Shown one piece after another: positions 9,898-21,900 of a DNA stretch of 64,000 nt (position 1 is its first letter; each line of letters starts with the position of its first letter). The notes below the pieces were generated by a model. That model was not told the DNA's origin. It searched no databases and worked only from the letters and a program-made list of their open reading frames with translations. A program made the position numbers and the translations under genes. This DNA comes from Anoplopoma fimbria. Its lineage: Eukaryota; Chordata; Actinopteri; Perciformes; Anoplopomatidae. The stretch covers positions 8,332,013 through 8,396,012 of the forward strand of contig NC_072451.1 in assembly GCF_027596085.1 (NCBI RefSeq), read 5' to 3'.

Positions 9898-11087
9898 AGA
9901 TAACCAATAGGAAGTTTTTTGGTTTTTTTTACCTTTGGCTAGATTTGCTGAAACAGATTGCATTTTACTTGTGCCATTTAAACCTGGGTGCAAGGATACA
10001 AAATGACTGCCGCCAAAAACTGGCAATAAGGAATTGTGATATAATGTTAAATCAGAGGATAAGAAAAGCCATTTATGTGTACCAGGAGAGAAGAACACAC
10101 AGGCTGGAGAGAGAATTTGGCAAAAGCATCCTAGCATTTGCTGGAATTAGGGACAAAATGGAGACTGAGAGAAGACCAGAGTTTTAACATGACAGGTCAA
10201 TTTGCATATGGTTTTCTCCATCTGCTCTGCTTGTTTTGTGTGTTAGTTGAAATGGTACAGCTAGTTCTGGGCCCCAAGGTTTCTGGCCTTGAGCTTCACT
10301 GTTGCTGAAACATAAAAAAAACTGATGCACAGGTACCCTGGAGATGAATACCAAATTGGATTGAAGGATCAAGCATCACATAACCAATCATCCATTGGCT
10401 TGAAATAGTGGAAAATGGAGTTTCATTTATTTTGTATTCATAAAACAAAAATAAGGTTTACACAAGCGATACAAGTGGTATCATTAAAGAAAGATTTAGA
10501 GAGAGCTGAAGGTGCGGAAGTTATATTGATATTTAGATATTTGAAAGGAAATAGAAAACTGCAGGCCCCTCCCCCATATAATTGACTCATTCTGTAAGGT
10601 ATATGTTTGCCTGCACATAGTGACATCAGCACCCTGAAGCATCAGCTTCCCAGATGTGGATTATTGAAGGTTAGCTACTGTTTCATGGTCCTGCTCTGAG
10701 CCTTATACTAGAGCCAACAGAAACTTTTCCACGTAACTTTCCACTTTACTTTATTTTTTAACTTTTCCACTTCAGGAACTTAACAATCTATAGCCGACAC
10801 AAAGCTTTTCACACTATCAACCACAGAATTATCCCCCACTGTCTTAAAAACTGTGTTGGTCTAGCTGCAGCTCTTTCTCTTATCTTATAGCCCCCGCAAG
10901 AAATCTTTATTTGCTGCAGAGATCACGTTTCACAAGCCTATGATATATCTTGTGGGTGTGCACAGAATAGTTGTCTCGGTGCACCACTCTTCTCACTACA
11001 CATGCATCCACTGGGCTTGTTCTCACTTACAACCTGCACATCTACCATTCATTATTGGAAGAACAACCATTTTAAAAGCTAAATAAA
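9898..11087 (+). other. Probable 3' UTR of the cadherin gene
   Basis: No further coding sequence follows the cadherin stop. The first canonical AATAAA on the plus strand is at 11082-11087, with a second at 11302-11307, so the transcript probably ends around 11.1-11.3 kb. Short open frames in this interval have no domain signature. Confidence 0.45.
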
Positions 11088-11739
11088 GACAAGATAAGTT
11101 ATATTCCTTGTTCACAACACTAAGCATGACATACTATTTCAGGAGTTTGGTCAACTGTGATTAAATCTGAAGTGAGAGTTTAGGGATGATTTTGTAATAA
11201 TGCCAAAAGACTGACTGAGGAACTCAAACATTTCTGATACACAATTGCAAAGGAGAAATGGGCCTGACTGGTGTCATTTGTACTCTATTATTTGGTAGGC
11301 AAATAAAGTAAGTAAATGGTTTTGGGACAGGCAATTCATTTAACAGGGGCTTTAATATATTGTTTTTCTTTCACTTATATGTGAACATGAGATACAAGTT
11401 TACATTCCTACAGGAAAAGCAAAGGCACCGCTGGGACATTGAATTCAGTATGACAGTTTTTCTATTGCGCACATTAGAAGTCTGCGCTGCGTGGCTGTGT
11501 GTTGTGTCCACATTTCTGCAGATGCTAAGAAATATTCTTGTTCAACTTTTGGTTTCTAAACACTGATTAGAGCCTGGACATATTGGTTTGAACACTTCTT
11601 TTAGTAAAGTATAAAAGTATTGTTATTTTAAAAAGTATTAAGTATTAGTTTGCCCTGGTCCATATAGAAGTTACAGAAATCAAACTTATCAACTAGTAGT
11701 TACAGCCTTTCTGTTTGTTGTAGTCACTCTTGACAATAT

Positions 11740-11881
11740 AAGTCAATTTTATTTATGTAGCCCAATATGATTTTGCCTTGAGGGGCATTACAACTGGTAC
11801 AGCATGCAACACCCTCAATAGACAGCAATGCCCATGATTGCCTGAATAGTGTGTGTGTGTGTGTGTCCCCCCCCCCCCCCC
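11740..11881. repeat. Dispersed repeat fragment followed by (TG)n(C)n
   Basis: TTTTATTTATGTAGCCCAAT at about 11747 and the following GGCATTACAA...GTACAGC match a common fish dispersed repeat end. A short TG run and 14 or so cytosines follow at 11848-11881. From 11882 to about 13190 I see no gene, only unremarkable intergenic sequence. Confidence 0.6.
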
Positions 11882-13194
11882 ACTTCCTTGCTGTCGCTCA
11901 CTGTCTTGGCAACCTTGCTGATTTCCCTGAATATATGAAAATTAGTTTTTCAGTATGCATTTTTCAGTGGATTAGGATCAGTGAAGGGACTGTACCCTTT
12001 CAGAGTGTAAATGAATGAATAACATGACTGACGAGTAATCGGGAAGATGGAAGAAATGCAGCCTATTTTCCCTGGTGTATATTTTTATCGGTAAATAAAA
12101 AGATCAGTGATTTCATAAAAGCAGTTTGATCATGTGCTTTAATTAGTTTTGGATCCATATGTGCAAATTTGAAAAGTGCCAAAGTTTTGAATTATTCTCT
12201 GTTAGTAGGTCTGATGTAGCAGATGGCTCGTTCTCCTTTTGTGTGTGATAAATGTCTTGACTCTGACCCTCCGCTGTCTGTAAGAAGAAACCCACTCTCT
12301 GTGTCCTTTACTGGTTTAACTTGACAAAGAGCCTCACACAAAGAGCCTAAAAACTTTTTAGTTGGGGCCACAGCAGTATTTAATGTGTTATAATTGGCAT
12401 TGCATGGCAGCTTTTACAGCACAGAGGAGGATGTGGTGTGGGGAGGGATGGAGGGAAATATTTAATTTGTATTGTCACAGCCTGGCTCAGAAGCTGCAAC
12501 ACAACAGGGAGACAAACGAGCTGGCTTCGAGGACGAAGCAATATATTTCAACGAACATGAGTAAAGAATGCAACGTGTAGGAATCAGTTTTCAGTAGTGA
12601 CGTGCATGTATGGATGTGTGGCAGTGTGTACAAAGAAACAGAACTCAGCCTACCCATCCTCTGGTGATTTGTACACATTAACAGAGGGGGGCTTTGATTT
12701 ATCCAGTTAAACCAAGCATTACCCGCATTATGTGCCAACGACCATCAGGTGACACATGTGAGCACAGTGAGTGTACAAAGCCACTAAAGCTGAGCCCAAC
12801 ATTTCTGCTCCTCATACTGTACAGGAATTATTTTAGTGTAACACAGTCGAGTGTGGAGGCATGTTTCTTAAAGGAACAGTGTGTTACATTTAGGGGAATA
12901 AATAAGCAGAAATGGAATATAATAATATAAATAACAATGTTTACATGAGTGTATAATGACCTGAAACTAAGAACCGTTGTGTTTTTGTTAGCTTAAAAAA
13001 AGCCATTTATATCTATATCCGCCCCTGTTTCACCGTCATGTTTTTACAGCAGCCAAGAATGGAAAAACCAAACACTGGCTCTAGCGCTTATTAAAGTCTT
13101 GATAAGCCTTGATGAGGCTAAATTAAAACAGAAGCTGTTTGTCTGTAGTCTGACTCTTTATCTTAGTTTGTTCTTGTAAACTTCTCTGCTGGCT

Positions 13195-14246
13195 GAGACA
13201 AAGCAGCAAAGAGGACAGGAGGACAGAGGACAGGAGGTCAGAGGACAGGAGGACAGGAGGTCGGATGACATGAGGTTAGAGGACATGATGACAGAGGACA
13301 GGAGGTCAAAGGACAGGAGGTCAGAGGACAGGAGGACAGTGGACAGGAGGACAGAGGACAGGAGGTCGGAGGACATGAGATTAGAGGACAGAAGGACAGA
13401 GGACATGAGGTCAGAAGACAGGAGGTCAGAGGACAGCAGGTCAGATTACATGAGGTCAGGAGGTAAGAGGACAGGAGGACATGAGGTCAGAAGACAGGAG
13501 GTCAGAGGACAGGAGGACAGGAGGTCGGATGACATGAGGTTAGAGGACATGATGACAGAGGACAGGAGGTCAAAGGACAGGAGGACAGTGGACAGGAGGA
13601 CAGAGGACAGGAGGACAGAGGACAGGAGGTCGGAGGACATGAGATTAGAGGACAGAAGGACAGAGGACATGAGGTCAGAAGACAGGAGGTCAGAGGACAG
13701 CAGGTCAGATTACATGAGGTCAGGAGGTAAGAGGACAGGAGGACATGAGGTCAGAAGACAGGAGGTCAGAGGACAGGAGGACAGGAGGTCGGATGACATG
13801 AGGTTAGAGGACATGATGACAGAGGACATGAGGTCAGAAGACAGGAGGTCAGAGGACAGCAGGTCAGAGGACAGGTGGACAGAGGACAGGAGGTCGGAGG
13901 AAAGGAGGTTAGAGGACAGGAGGACATGAGGTCAGAAGACAGGAGGTCAGAGGACAGCAGGTCAGATTACATGAGGAGGAGGTCAGAGGACAGGAGGTCA
14001 GAAGACAGCAGGTCAGAGGACAGGAGGTCAGAGGATAGGAGGTCAGAGGAAAGGAGGACAGGAGGTCAGAGGACAGGAGGTCGGAGGACAGGAGGTTAGA
14101 GGACAGGAGGATAGAGGTCAGAAGACAGGAGGTCAGAGGGCAGGAGGTCAGAAGACAGGAAGTCAGAGGACAGGAGGTCAGAGGATAGGAGGTCAGAGGA
14201 TAGAGGACAGGAGGTCAGAGGACAGAAGGTCAGAGGACAGGAGGTC
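13195..14246. repeat. Minisatellite of AGGACAG/AGGTCAG units with 264-bp higher-order repeat
   Basis: About 1.05 kb of tandem 7-8-bp units (AGGACAGG, AGGTCAGA and variants, often read as 15-mers). A larger unit recurs exactly every 264 bp: the landmark TGAGGTTAGAGGACATGATG starts at 13271, 13535 and 13799. Because 264 and 15 are multiples of three, both strands remain open for long stretches (for example 13270-13929 plus, reading a Glu-Asp-Arg-Arg/Ser polymer), but this is a by-product of the repeat and not a gene. Purine richness is strongly strand-asymmetric. Confidence 0.95.
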
Positions 14247-14248
14247 CT

Positions 14249-15470
14249 TTTAATGTAAAATGGTTTTCGGTTTTCATGAATAATCCTAGAAGTTGAGTGT
14301 CATAATCCATGTTTGGCTCTATATTTGGTTTAGGTTAAAACAAACCTTTAAAAATGTCTCCCAAGTTCGGCAGGTGCAGGTCCTGGACAGCCAGCAGACG
14401 CCACCTGGCTCCAAAAAGAATAATTATTGGTTGTTTGTTGGCTGGCTAGCTGTAGAAGAAGGTGTTTTCTTACCACAAACCTTGTATCTTCTTGGATATT
14501 GAGCTCCCCCAAATACCAAGTCGAGCTGGGCACCAGGACAAAACCAGTCTGAGATATCAAATATCTGCTTGCTAGTGTCAGCTTCAAATACAAAGAGGAC
14601 AAGCTCTTTGTCTGGATTTTCAGCCAAATGGATTAACCACCTTTTCAACATATTTCAGAATTATGCTCAGGCAAGCCCAGAGAACATTTCCACCAGAAGT
14701 GCTGCCTGTGCTCCCGGTGCTAATGTAGCAGCTGTGTAACGTTACTCTCTGGTACATGTTGTGAGTTAAAGACGACTCACAATTAGGCTCTTGTCCGCCA
14801 TTCTTTTTGCGGTAAGGCTACAGAAAATACCAAAGCAGAGATTGATCTACTGACCCTAGAATTTTATATTTGAGCTTGCAAAGTAACAGATAAGGGTGTG
14901 CTCAATAAATTAAGGTCACTGAAATTCCAACCATATCATCACATTTGCGATGGAAACTGAGCTCATCTCAACACAGAGTAGGTTAACGTAACTTACATAC
15001 AACATACTTTTAGCCATAGAAAAAGAACAAGAGGTATCAAAGGAGCTTATTAACGTTATATAACGTGATTAAAAACTAAATCATACAGATGTCAAAAGAC
15101 ATATTTTATCGGACGAGATTGTAGATTTTTCCTAAAATACTTCCTCACTGTGTTGTGTTTATTTTAATTCATGTTTATAACAAACTGAAGTTGACATGAT
15201 GTTAAATTTTGGGTAACTGATATTATCATTCAGTTTATGCCGTGTTCTAGACTACTGTGGGGACTCTACTGTGTTCATGTTTCACAAAGTAAGACAGATT
15301 TTCATTTGAATTTTGAATAATTTTATTTTTCAGCTTCCCCATAGATATGCAGTGGAATGTTTGTCAAGGCTTCAGATATTTGATACAATCTCAAAAATAC
15401 TGTAGAAAACATTGTTTAATTCATAGTAATTTGTCAACACAGTCATTAAGACTATAAAATAATATTTATT
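14249..15470. other. Gene-free interval with an unidentified open segment
   Basis: Minus-strand frames at 14651-14348 read LKRWLIHLAENPDKELVLFV and then DWFCPGAQLDLVFGGAQYPR. The sequence looks protein-like, but I do not recognise a family, splice sites or a start context. It may be a transposon or retrogene fragment. The remainder is AT-rich and shows nothing. Confidence 0.25.
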
Positions 15471-15949
15471 ATATTCCTTTATTGATCCCCATGGGGGAAA
15501 TTCAAGTGTTGCAGCAGCTCAACTACACAGACAATAAATACACATACTATACTATACAACTACACAGACAATAAATACACATACTATACAACTACACAGA
15601 CAATAAATACACATACTATACAACTACACAGACAATAAATACACATACTATACTATACAACTACACAGACAATAAATACACATACTATACAACTACACAG
15701 ACAATAAATACACATACTATACAACTACACAGACAGACAATAAATACACATACTATACAGCTACAGACACAGACAATAAATACACATACTATACAACTAC
15801 ACAGACACAGACAATAAATACACATACTATACAACTACACAGACACAGACAATAAATACACATACTATACAGCTACAGACACAGACAATAAATACACATA
15901 CTATACAACTACACAGACACAGACAATAAATACACATACTATACAACAA
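15471..15949. repeat. LINE-type 3' tail expanding into a ~32-bp minisatellite
   Basis: TTCCTTTATTGATCCCCATG at 15475 is the reverse complement of a fish LINE/SINE 3' tail. It is followed by about a dozen units of CAACTACACAGACAATAAAT plus ACACATACTA, spanning 15520-15947. Unit length varies from 32 to about 42 bp by insertion of ACTAT or CAGACA. There are no unique spacers, so it is not a CRISPR-like array. Confidence 0.9.
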
Positions 15950-15982
15950 AATAAAGATTTCATAGTCAGGATGTTAAATGGA

Positions 15983-16012
15983 CATAAAGTCGGTTTTTTT
16001 ACCGACTTTATG
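15983..16012. repeat. Perfect 12-bp inverted repeat with six-T loop
   Basis: CATAAAGTCGGT (15983-15994), TTTTTT (15995-16000) and ACCGACTTTATG (16001-16012) form a perfect hairpin just after the minisatellite. The interval up to 16690 holds no recognisable gene. Confidence 0.9.
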
Positions 16013-16689
16013 CATGAAATCAAATTAGTGTCATTGCATCTGTTTTAATTAGTTTGATTACATAAAGTCTTTGTATCGCAAGATCCTTACTTTTAAATAT
16101 AAAAATTCCCCAAAACTTTTTTTAAACAAAGCACTTAGTCGATTATATGGAAATATAAATTGTAGGAAAGCCATATTTTTTTTATGTAAACTGCCCAGAC
16201 CATGTGCTTCATCAGTAAAGGATTTATTGGATAATGAAGTTGTGTCAGATGCTGATGGCGCTCTCAGGTCAGAGGTCATCCTGGTTCATCTTATCCTCTG
16301 GTGGTTTCTCATACTATGGTGAGAGTCTGCTGGGTTCAGGAGCACCTCATCAGACAGGAACTTCAAGACAGAGCATCAGGTCACTCAGATCATGACAGAA
16401 CATGATAGATTCAGTTTACATTATACTGTCATGTAATAACATGAAGGTGATTACAATGTGACGAGGAACAATGATCCACTTGAATTTGTTGCTGTGCAAA
16501 ATGAGTTAATCAGTCTTATCAAGTATGCAGGAGGTTATAGAGTCCAAGTGTAACTTATGTTGTAACATCCAATCAATCACCTAGCCAAATTCCTTGTATC
16601 TGTAACATACTTGGCAATAATCAGCTTCTCATTCTGAAGAGACATAGAATCTTTATAAAATCATAAAATTCCGTATAAGGTACAACAAG

Positions 16690-18250
16690 CGATTAAGTGA
16701 GATTCAGTGTTGTCACTAGCGTTACATGACTGCAACAAAAGGGACCAGGGGGCTGCTTCGCTACTGCTTTCTCGATCTTAGAGAGGAAGGGAAGGTTAGA
16801 TATAGGTCTATAGTTAGCCAACACCTCTGGAACAAGAGTGGGTTTCTTAAGAAGAGGTTTAATTGCAGCTAGTTTGAAGGACTGTGGTGCATGGCCGGTT
16901 AGTAAAGACAGACTGATCATTTCTAATAAAGAATTGCTAACTAAAGGTAAAACTTCCTTAAGCAGCCTAGTCGGAATCGGGTCTAAGAGTCAGGTGGAAG
17001 GTTTAGACTTAGAAATAGTTAAAGTCAATTATTAAAGTTCGATGGGAGAAAAGCCATCTAAATATATATCAGGTTCTACAGCTGTTTCTAAGGTTACTGT
17101 ATTTGAGGAGAGATTGGTAAGGGTTGAGGGCAGGAGATTATTAATTTTTTCTCTAATAGTTAGAATCTTATCATTAAAGAAGTTCATGAAGTCACTACTA
17201 CTGAGGTTTATAGGAATACACGGCTCAACAGAGCTGTGACTCTCTGTCAGCCTGGCTACAGTGCTGAAGAGAACCCTGGGGTTGTTCTTATTTAAATCTA
17301 TTAATGCTGAATAAAAGGCTGCTCAGGTAATAAGGAGGGCCTTCTTATATATTTTAAGACTGTCTCGCCAGACTAACCGCGTTTCTACCAAATTGGTGGA
17401 ATGCCATATTCTTTTGTTTTCGCAATATTTTCTTTAATTTGCGGGTTTGAGGGTTATACCATGGAGCAAACCTCCTTTCTTTTATTATCTTCTTTTTTAG
17501 AGGAGCTATAGAGTCTAGTGTCATTCGCAGTGAGCCTGCAGCACTATCGACAAGATGTTCAATCTGAGACGGACTAAAGTTAGCGTAGGAGTCCTCTGTT
17601 ATATTGAGCAATGGTAATGAATTAAACGCTGATGGACTTGCTTCTTTAAATTTAGCTACAGCACTATCACATAGACATCTAGTGTAGAAACTTTTGCCTA
17701 ATGCGTACACTCCGGTAGTAAAAATTCAAAAGTTATGGTCCGATAAAAGAAGGTTCTGTGGAAAGACAACTACATTTTCTATTTCAATGCCATATACCAG
17801 AACAAGGTTGAGGGTGTTGTTAAAACAGTGAGTGGGTTTCTGTACACTCTGACAGAAGCCAATCATATCTAATAATGAAATAAATGCAGTACTAAGGCTA
17901 TCATTATCGACATCCACATGAATATTAAAATCCCCTACAATAATTACTTTATCTGTTTTAAGGAGTAACCTGGATAAGAACTCTGAAAATTCAGATAGGA
18001 AATCAGAATACGGACCCGGTGCTCGGTACACTATAACAAATAGAATTGACTGCAATGCTTTCCAGTTCGGGTTTGAAAGATTTAGAACAAGGCGTTCAAA
18101 TGAGTTATCATTTAATTTAGGTTTAGGGTTTATTAATAGGCTTGAGTCAAAGATGGCTGCTACTCCACCTCCTCGGCCTGTGCCTCGAGGAATGTGAGTA
18201 TTAATATGACTTGGAGGAGTTGATTCATTTAGGCTGACATATTATTCATG
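16690..18250 (-). pseudogene. Degenerate non-LTR retrotransposon (APE endonuclease to early RT), L2-like
   Basis: Reading down the minus strand, 18055-17726 contains FVIVYRAPGPYSDFLSEF, VIIVGDFNIHVDVD and LLSDHNF, the apurinic-endonuclease signature of LINE proteins. Next, 17710-17354 contains the linker (RFAPWYNPQTRKLKK). Then 16920-16693 contains reverse transcriptase motifs 1-2 (FKLAAIKPLLKKPTL, NYRPISNLPFLSKI). The parts are in different frames with stops between them, and the RT palm, including the YxDD box, is absent because the copy ends near 16690. It is a dead 3'-incomplete copy. The fragment at 40400 is the matching downstream RT region of the same kind of LINE in the opposite orientation. 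Confidence 0.85.
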
Positions 18251-18858
18251 ACACAGCCAGAAAAAAATAAAAAAAAGTCTAGTTGACCAATCTAGACCAT
18301 TTCAACTTCACAGAAGACAATCTTTTTGTACAGAGGAGCGCTGTGTTTTGGAACAGCTCCTGTAAACCAAAGCTGTGATGGAAATCTTGTGAACAGAGTC
18401 ACTGGAAACTTAAGATGCAGCAGGAGAATTGAAATGCAACAATACAAGTGAAATACAGGAATGTCATCACATTGCAATGGCACCACTAATTCTGAAGGTT
18501 TCTGCTTTAAGGGAGAATTGAACTTGTGCTGACATGCAAAGTTAGAAACCACCAATCATGGTCCTCCCCTGCAATCTAGATGTGTGCAGATATATGTAAA
18601 TGTGAGCTACTGCTAGGAGCTAAGGAAAGTCATGACCTGCTGATGTCAATCTGTTAGTGACTGAAATGTAACCTGGGGAACACAATGGTCCTGTTTCTCA
18701 GGTTTACAGCAACATCAAATAACCTTAATTAAATCAATAATATAATCAGAATCAGCATTAAGTGGGTAAAGAAACAATGAATATGACTTTTGTTGCTCTC
18801 AGTGTATTTGCACAGCAATAGACATACATTTAAAAACAAGGACATCAAAACTGAACAA

Positions 18859-18909
18859 CAAACATCAGCTGTAAAAAGTTGTGAGATATCTTTTTACAGC
18901 TGATGTTTG
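18859..18909. repeat. Perfect 20-bp hairpin, 11-nt loop
   Basis: The arms 18859-18878 and 18890-18909 are exact reverse complements over 20 bp (core ACATCAGCTGTAAAAAG), separated by TTGTGAGATAT. It could be the collapsed end pair of a tiny MITE, a small-RNA hairpin, or a fortuitous palindrome. No flanking target duplication is evident. Confidence 0.9.
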
Positions 18910-21900
18910 AGCTGTGCTCTCCATGTTTCAGTCGTTTATAATAACTCACACAGTCACCTCCTAAAACAGTGTTAGCAACCAACCAAAGAGCTAAATCTTT
19001 CTTTATTCCAAAGAACCTACATTATGATGATGTGAGTTTGCCAGAGCTATTAAGAAGCTGACATCAGAGTTAGAACTGAAGGACATGCAGGTTTGAGTTT
19101 GAATGACGATGATGACAGTGGCAGTGAGGAGGTGCAGTGATGATGGTGATGATATAGTAATGAACGTTAAAGAAGGGAGCACACTGTGTTATGACTGGTA
19201 GGTAACTGAAGCCAGGTCTACTGAAGGGTGTTTGATAAAAATAAACTAAATATCTCCTTATTCTTCAAATACCATTATGAATAGCCACATGATCAACATG
19301 TACATATGAGTGGGTCTGAGCTTATATAAAAATACAAAGTAAATATGTGCTTCATGTAACTGGTTGCAAATAAACCGCAAATATCAAATTCAAACTGAAA
19401 TGAACAGCATAAAATCATTAGTGCTAACAGCAACAACTCTGCACACAAAATGATATCTTAGATTACACTATATTCCGAACAGTATTGCAGCAAACTATCA
19501 TTTATTAAAAACTAGATGAATCCCAAACAACCTGACATGGCCCTCACACATCTCTATTCTGGTGAAGAAAGCTAGTAAATCTGTCTGTATTTCTTAAGGA
19601 AACTTAAGAAACTGGAAACATTACAACCTGTCATGGGATGTGTACGTCACAGGACAGGAGGGCTCTACAGCGGGTGATCAGAACCACGCAGAACTTCATT
19701 GGTGGCATCTACTGAGTATCAGTGATATATATTGGTGAGAAGAGGAGCCTGCAAAGAGCTAACGGATATTAAAAGACAAAAAAAACAACAATAAAAACAT
19801 GTTTAAAAAAAGCCCTGCACTCAAATGTTTTTTCAAGTGAAGAGTGAAAGAAAGCCATTATCAGCACAATGGACTTAATTGTAATTTCGGTTCAAGGAGC
19901 TTTGAATTCAAATATGATGCTCAATACTTAATGAATTATAATGCATCATCTGGATATGCAACGTAACCATAATATTTTTCTGTCAGATAAATGTAATACT
20001 ACAATCTTTTCTTCTCAAGTAGAAGTACATAGTTAGTAGTATACAGCTGAGTTGCATATTTTCTCAGTGCTTTGGGCCTTTTGTAAGTTATTTTGGGGTA
20101 CAATGAGTTAGCCCAGGTTAGAGAAAAGTCTGCCCCTGATGTCTTTTCCATGACTTGGCTGTGTGACGCAGCAGCTATGTCAATGCAGTTGTGTTGTTGA
20201 AGTCCAAAGGCAGCGAACTGCTGATTGTGAACTTCTTGGTATGAGCGGTTCTCCAGAGAGCTGCAAGCAGCCACACCACAGGCCAAACGTTCCAGGCATT
20301 CTGAACAGGCATGTTTTCAACAGCCACTAGTACCATCTGCTGTGTGGTTATGCTGGTGCTAATTGGGCTTCTGACACAGGTTAGACTGGTTTCAATGTCA
20401 AGCTGAAGTTTTTTACACTTGGACGCTGTAATGAGGGTGTGGCGGTGCCTTCAGTCAAACGCACACACACAGCTGAACTGAGTAGCTTCTTTTCTCCCAA
20501 CAATCCCTCTGCTGATCAAAGTGTCTGCAGCTTCAACTGAATCCTGCTAAGGACATTTGGAAACTCCTAATGCACAGGATAACTGTAATCACATTGTGGT
20601 GTATCCCACTTTAATTAGACTTCATTCTCAAAAGGTTACTTTTTTCAATTTATTTCACAAAATTACAGTCAAACTAATTATTTTACATTTTCTCAAGATC
20701 TCTGAACTGTCATTTTACAGTGACCCTAATACTCCACCCATGTCTCCTCCCTCTGTTTTTAAAATTGACAGCAGTTTGTTATTCTAAAGTAAGAATTTCA
20801 GTAAGCATGTGTGCTTTCATAACATTACAAATTTATAAAATTTAAGTAATTATACTTATACTAAAATCTTTCATTGTATTAACATTTTTCAAGCATTTGC
20901 TCAGCGGGCTGGATCCCTGACACAAAGAGCTCACTTCAATCAAAATGTGTTGCCTATACTTAATATCGAAGTAAAGGCTAAACTGATGGAAGACTTGAGC
21001 ATAACTTAGTTGTTCTAGCTACGGATGGGTGGAGCTCCCTAGCAACAGAGAGCTTCATCACAGATCAGGGTGCCCGGTGCACACCTGGGTAAGAGCCAAC
21101 CCTGTCCTCACCGTGCTGTCTATGGAAGTCACACAAGTGAATGTTTGTCAGAAATACTACAGGGAGCTGTAGCAGACTGGAAGATTGACTGACCAAGGAC
21201 ACCATTCCTGAAGCAGCCTTCAGCAATCAGGATGATCAGCCACTGCATCCGACTTAAGCTATAGATACCCAACTCTGACTTAATCACTTTCTTCATGTGA
21301 GCCCCTCAATTTGTATTTGTTACAAAGTTTTAATCTGTTGTTAACTAATTGAATTTCATCAAATCAAGACAGTTCAGTTTGAAGGCCCTGTGACCTGTAC
21401 AGTATCTAAGTGACAATATCTTGTCAGTGAAAAGTAATGTACAGATGAGTTATATTTTGATTGAAGTTCAGCAATTCATTATAACTAAACAGAGATTGGA
21501 CATCACAATGTTTTCGTAGTTTCAATAATGGCTTGTTTTCCTGGAGTTGAATATATTTGACAGTTATTTTAATTGTAATATTATCAATTAGTAACAGTAT
21601 TTTGCAACAGTTTAGCGGGCCCAGAGGATGAGACAGAGGAGCTGTCAGAAATGGCATCCAGCAGAAGAGCAATAATCACTGAACTCTTTGGAAACTCACT
21701 TCCAGTGGGACAGACAGTGGAGCAGTGGTCTGAAGTGGTGGTAAAGGAGTGCAGCGTTAAAGGGCAGTGCAGAATCACTTCTCTTAGTTTTCAAAACTAT
21801 AACTGAGCGTGAGATATACAATTTTATCAGCTAATGTCCTTTTGGAGAGTGTTGTTGATTTTATTGCCACTTACATTTTTTTTTTATAGTTCAGCTATGT

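Noticed and set aside
13270..13929. 219-codon open frame of Arg/Glu/Asp/Ser repeats
   Set aside because: It is the translation of a minisatellite whose period is a multiple of three; the opposite strand is equally open and there is no start context or splice site.
15520..15947. CRISPR-like array
   Set aside because: Units are contiguous tandem copies without unique spacers, in a vertebrate genome.
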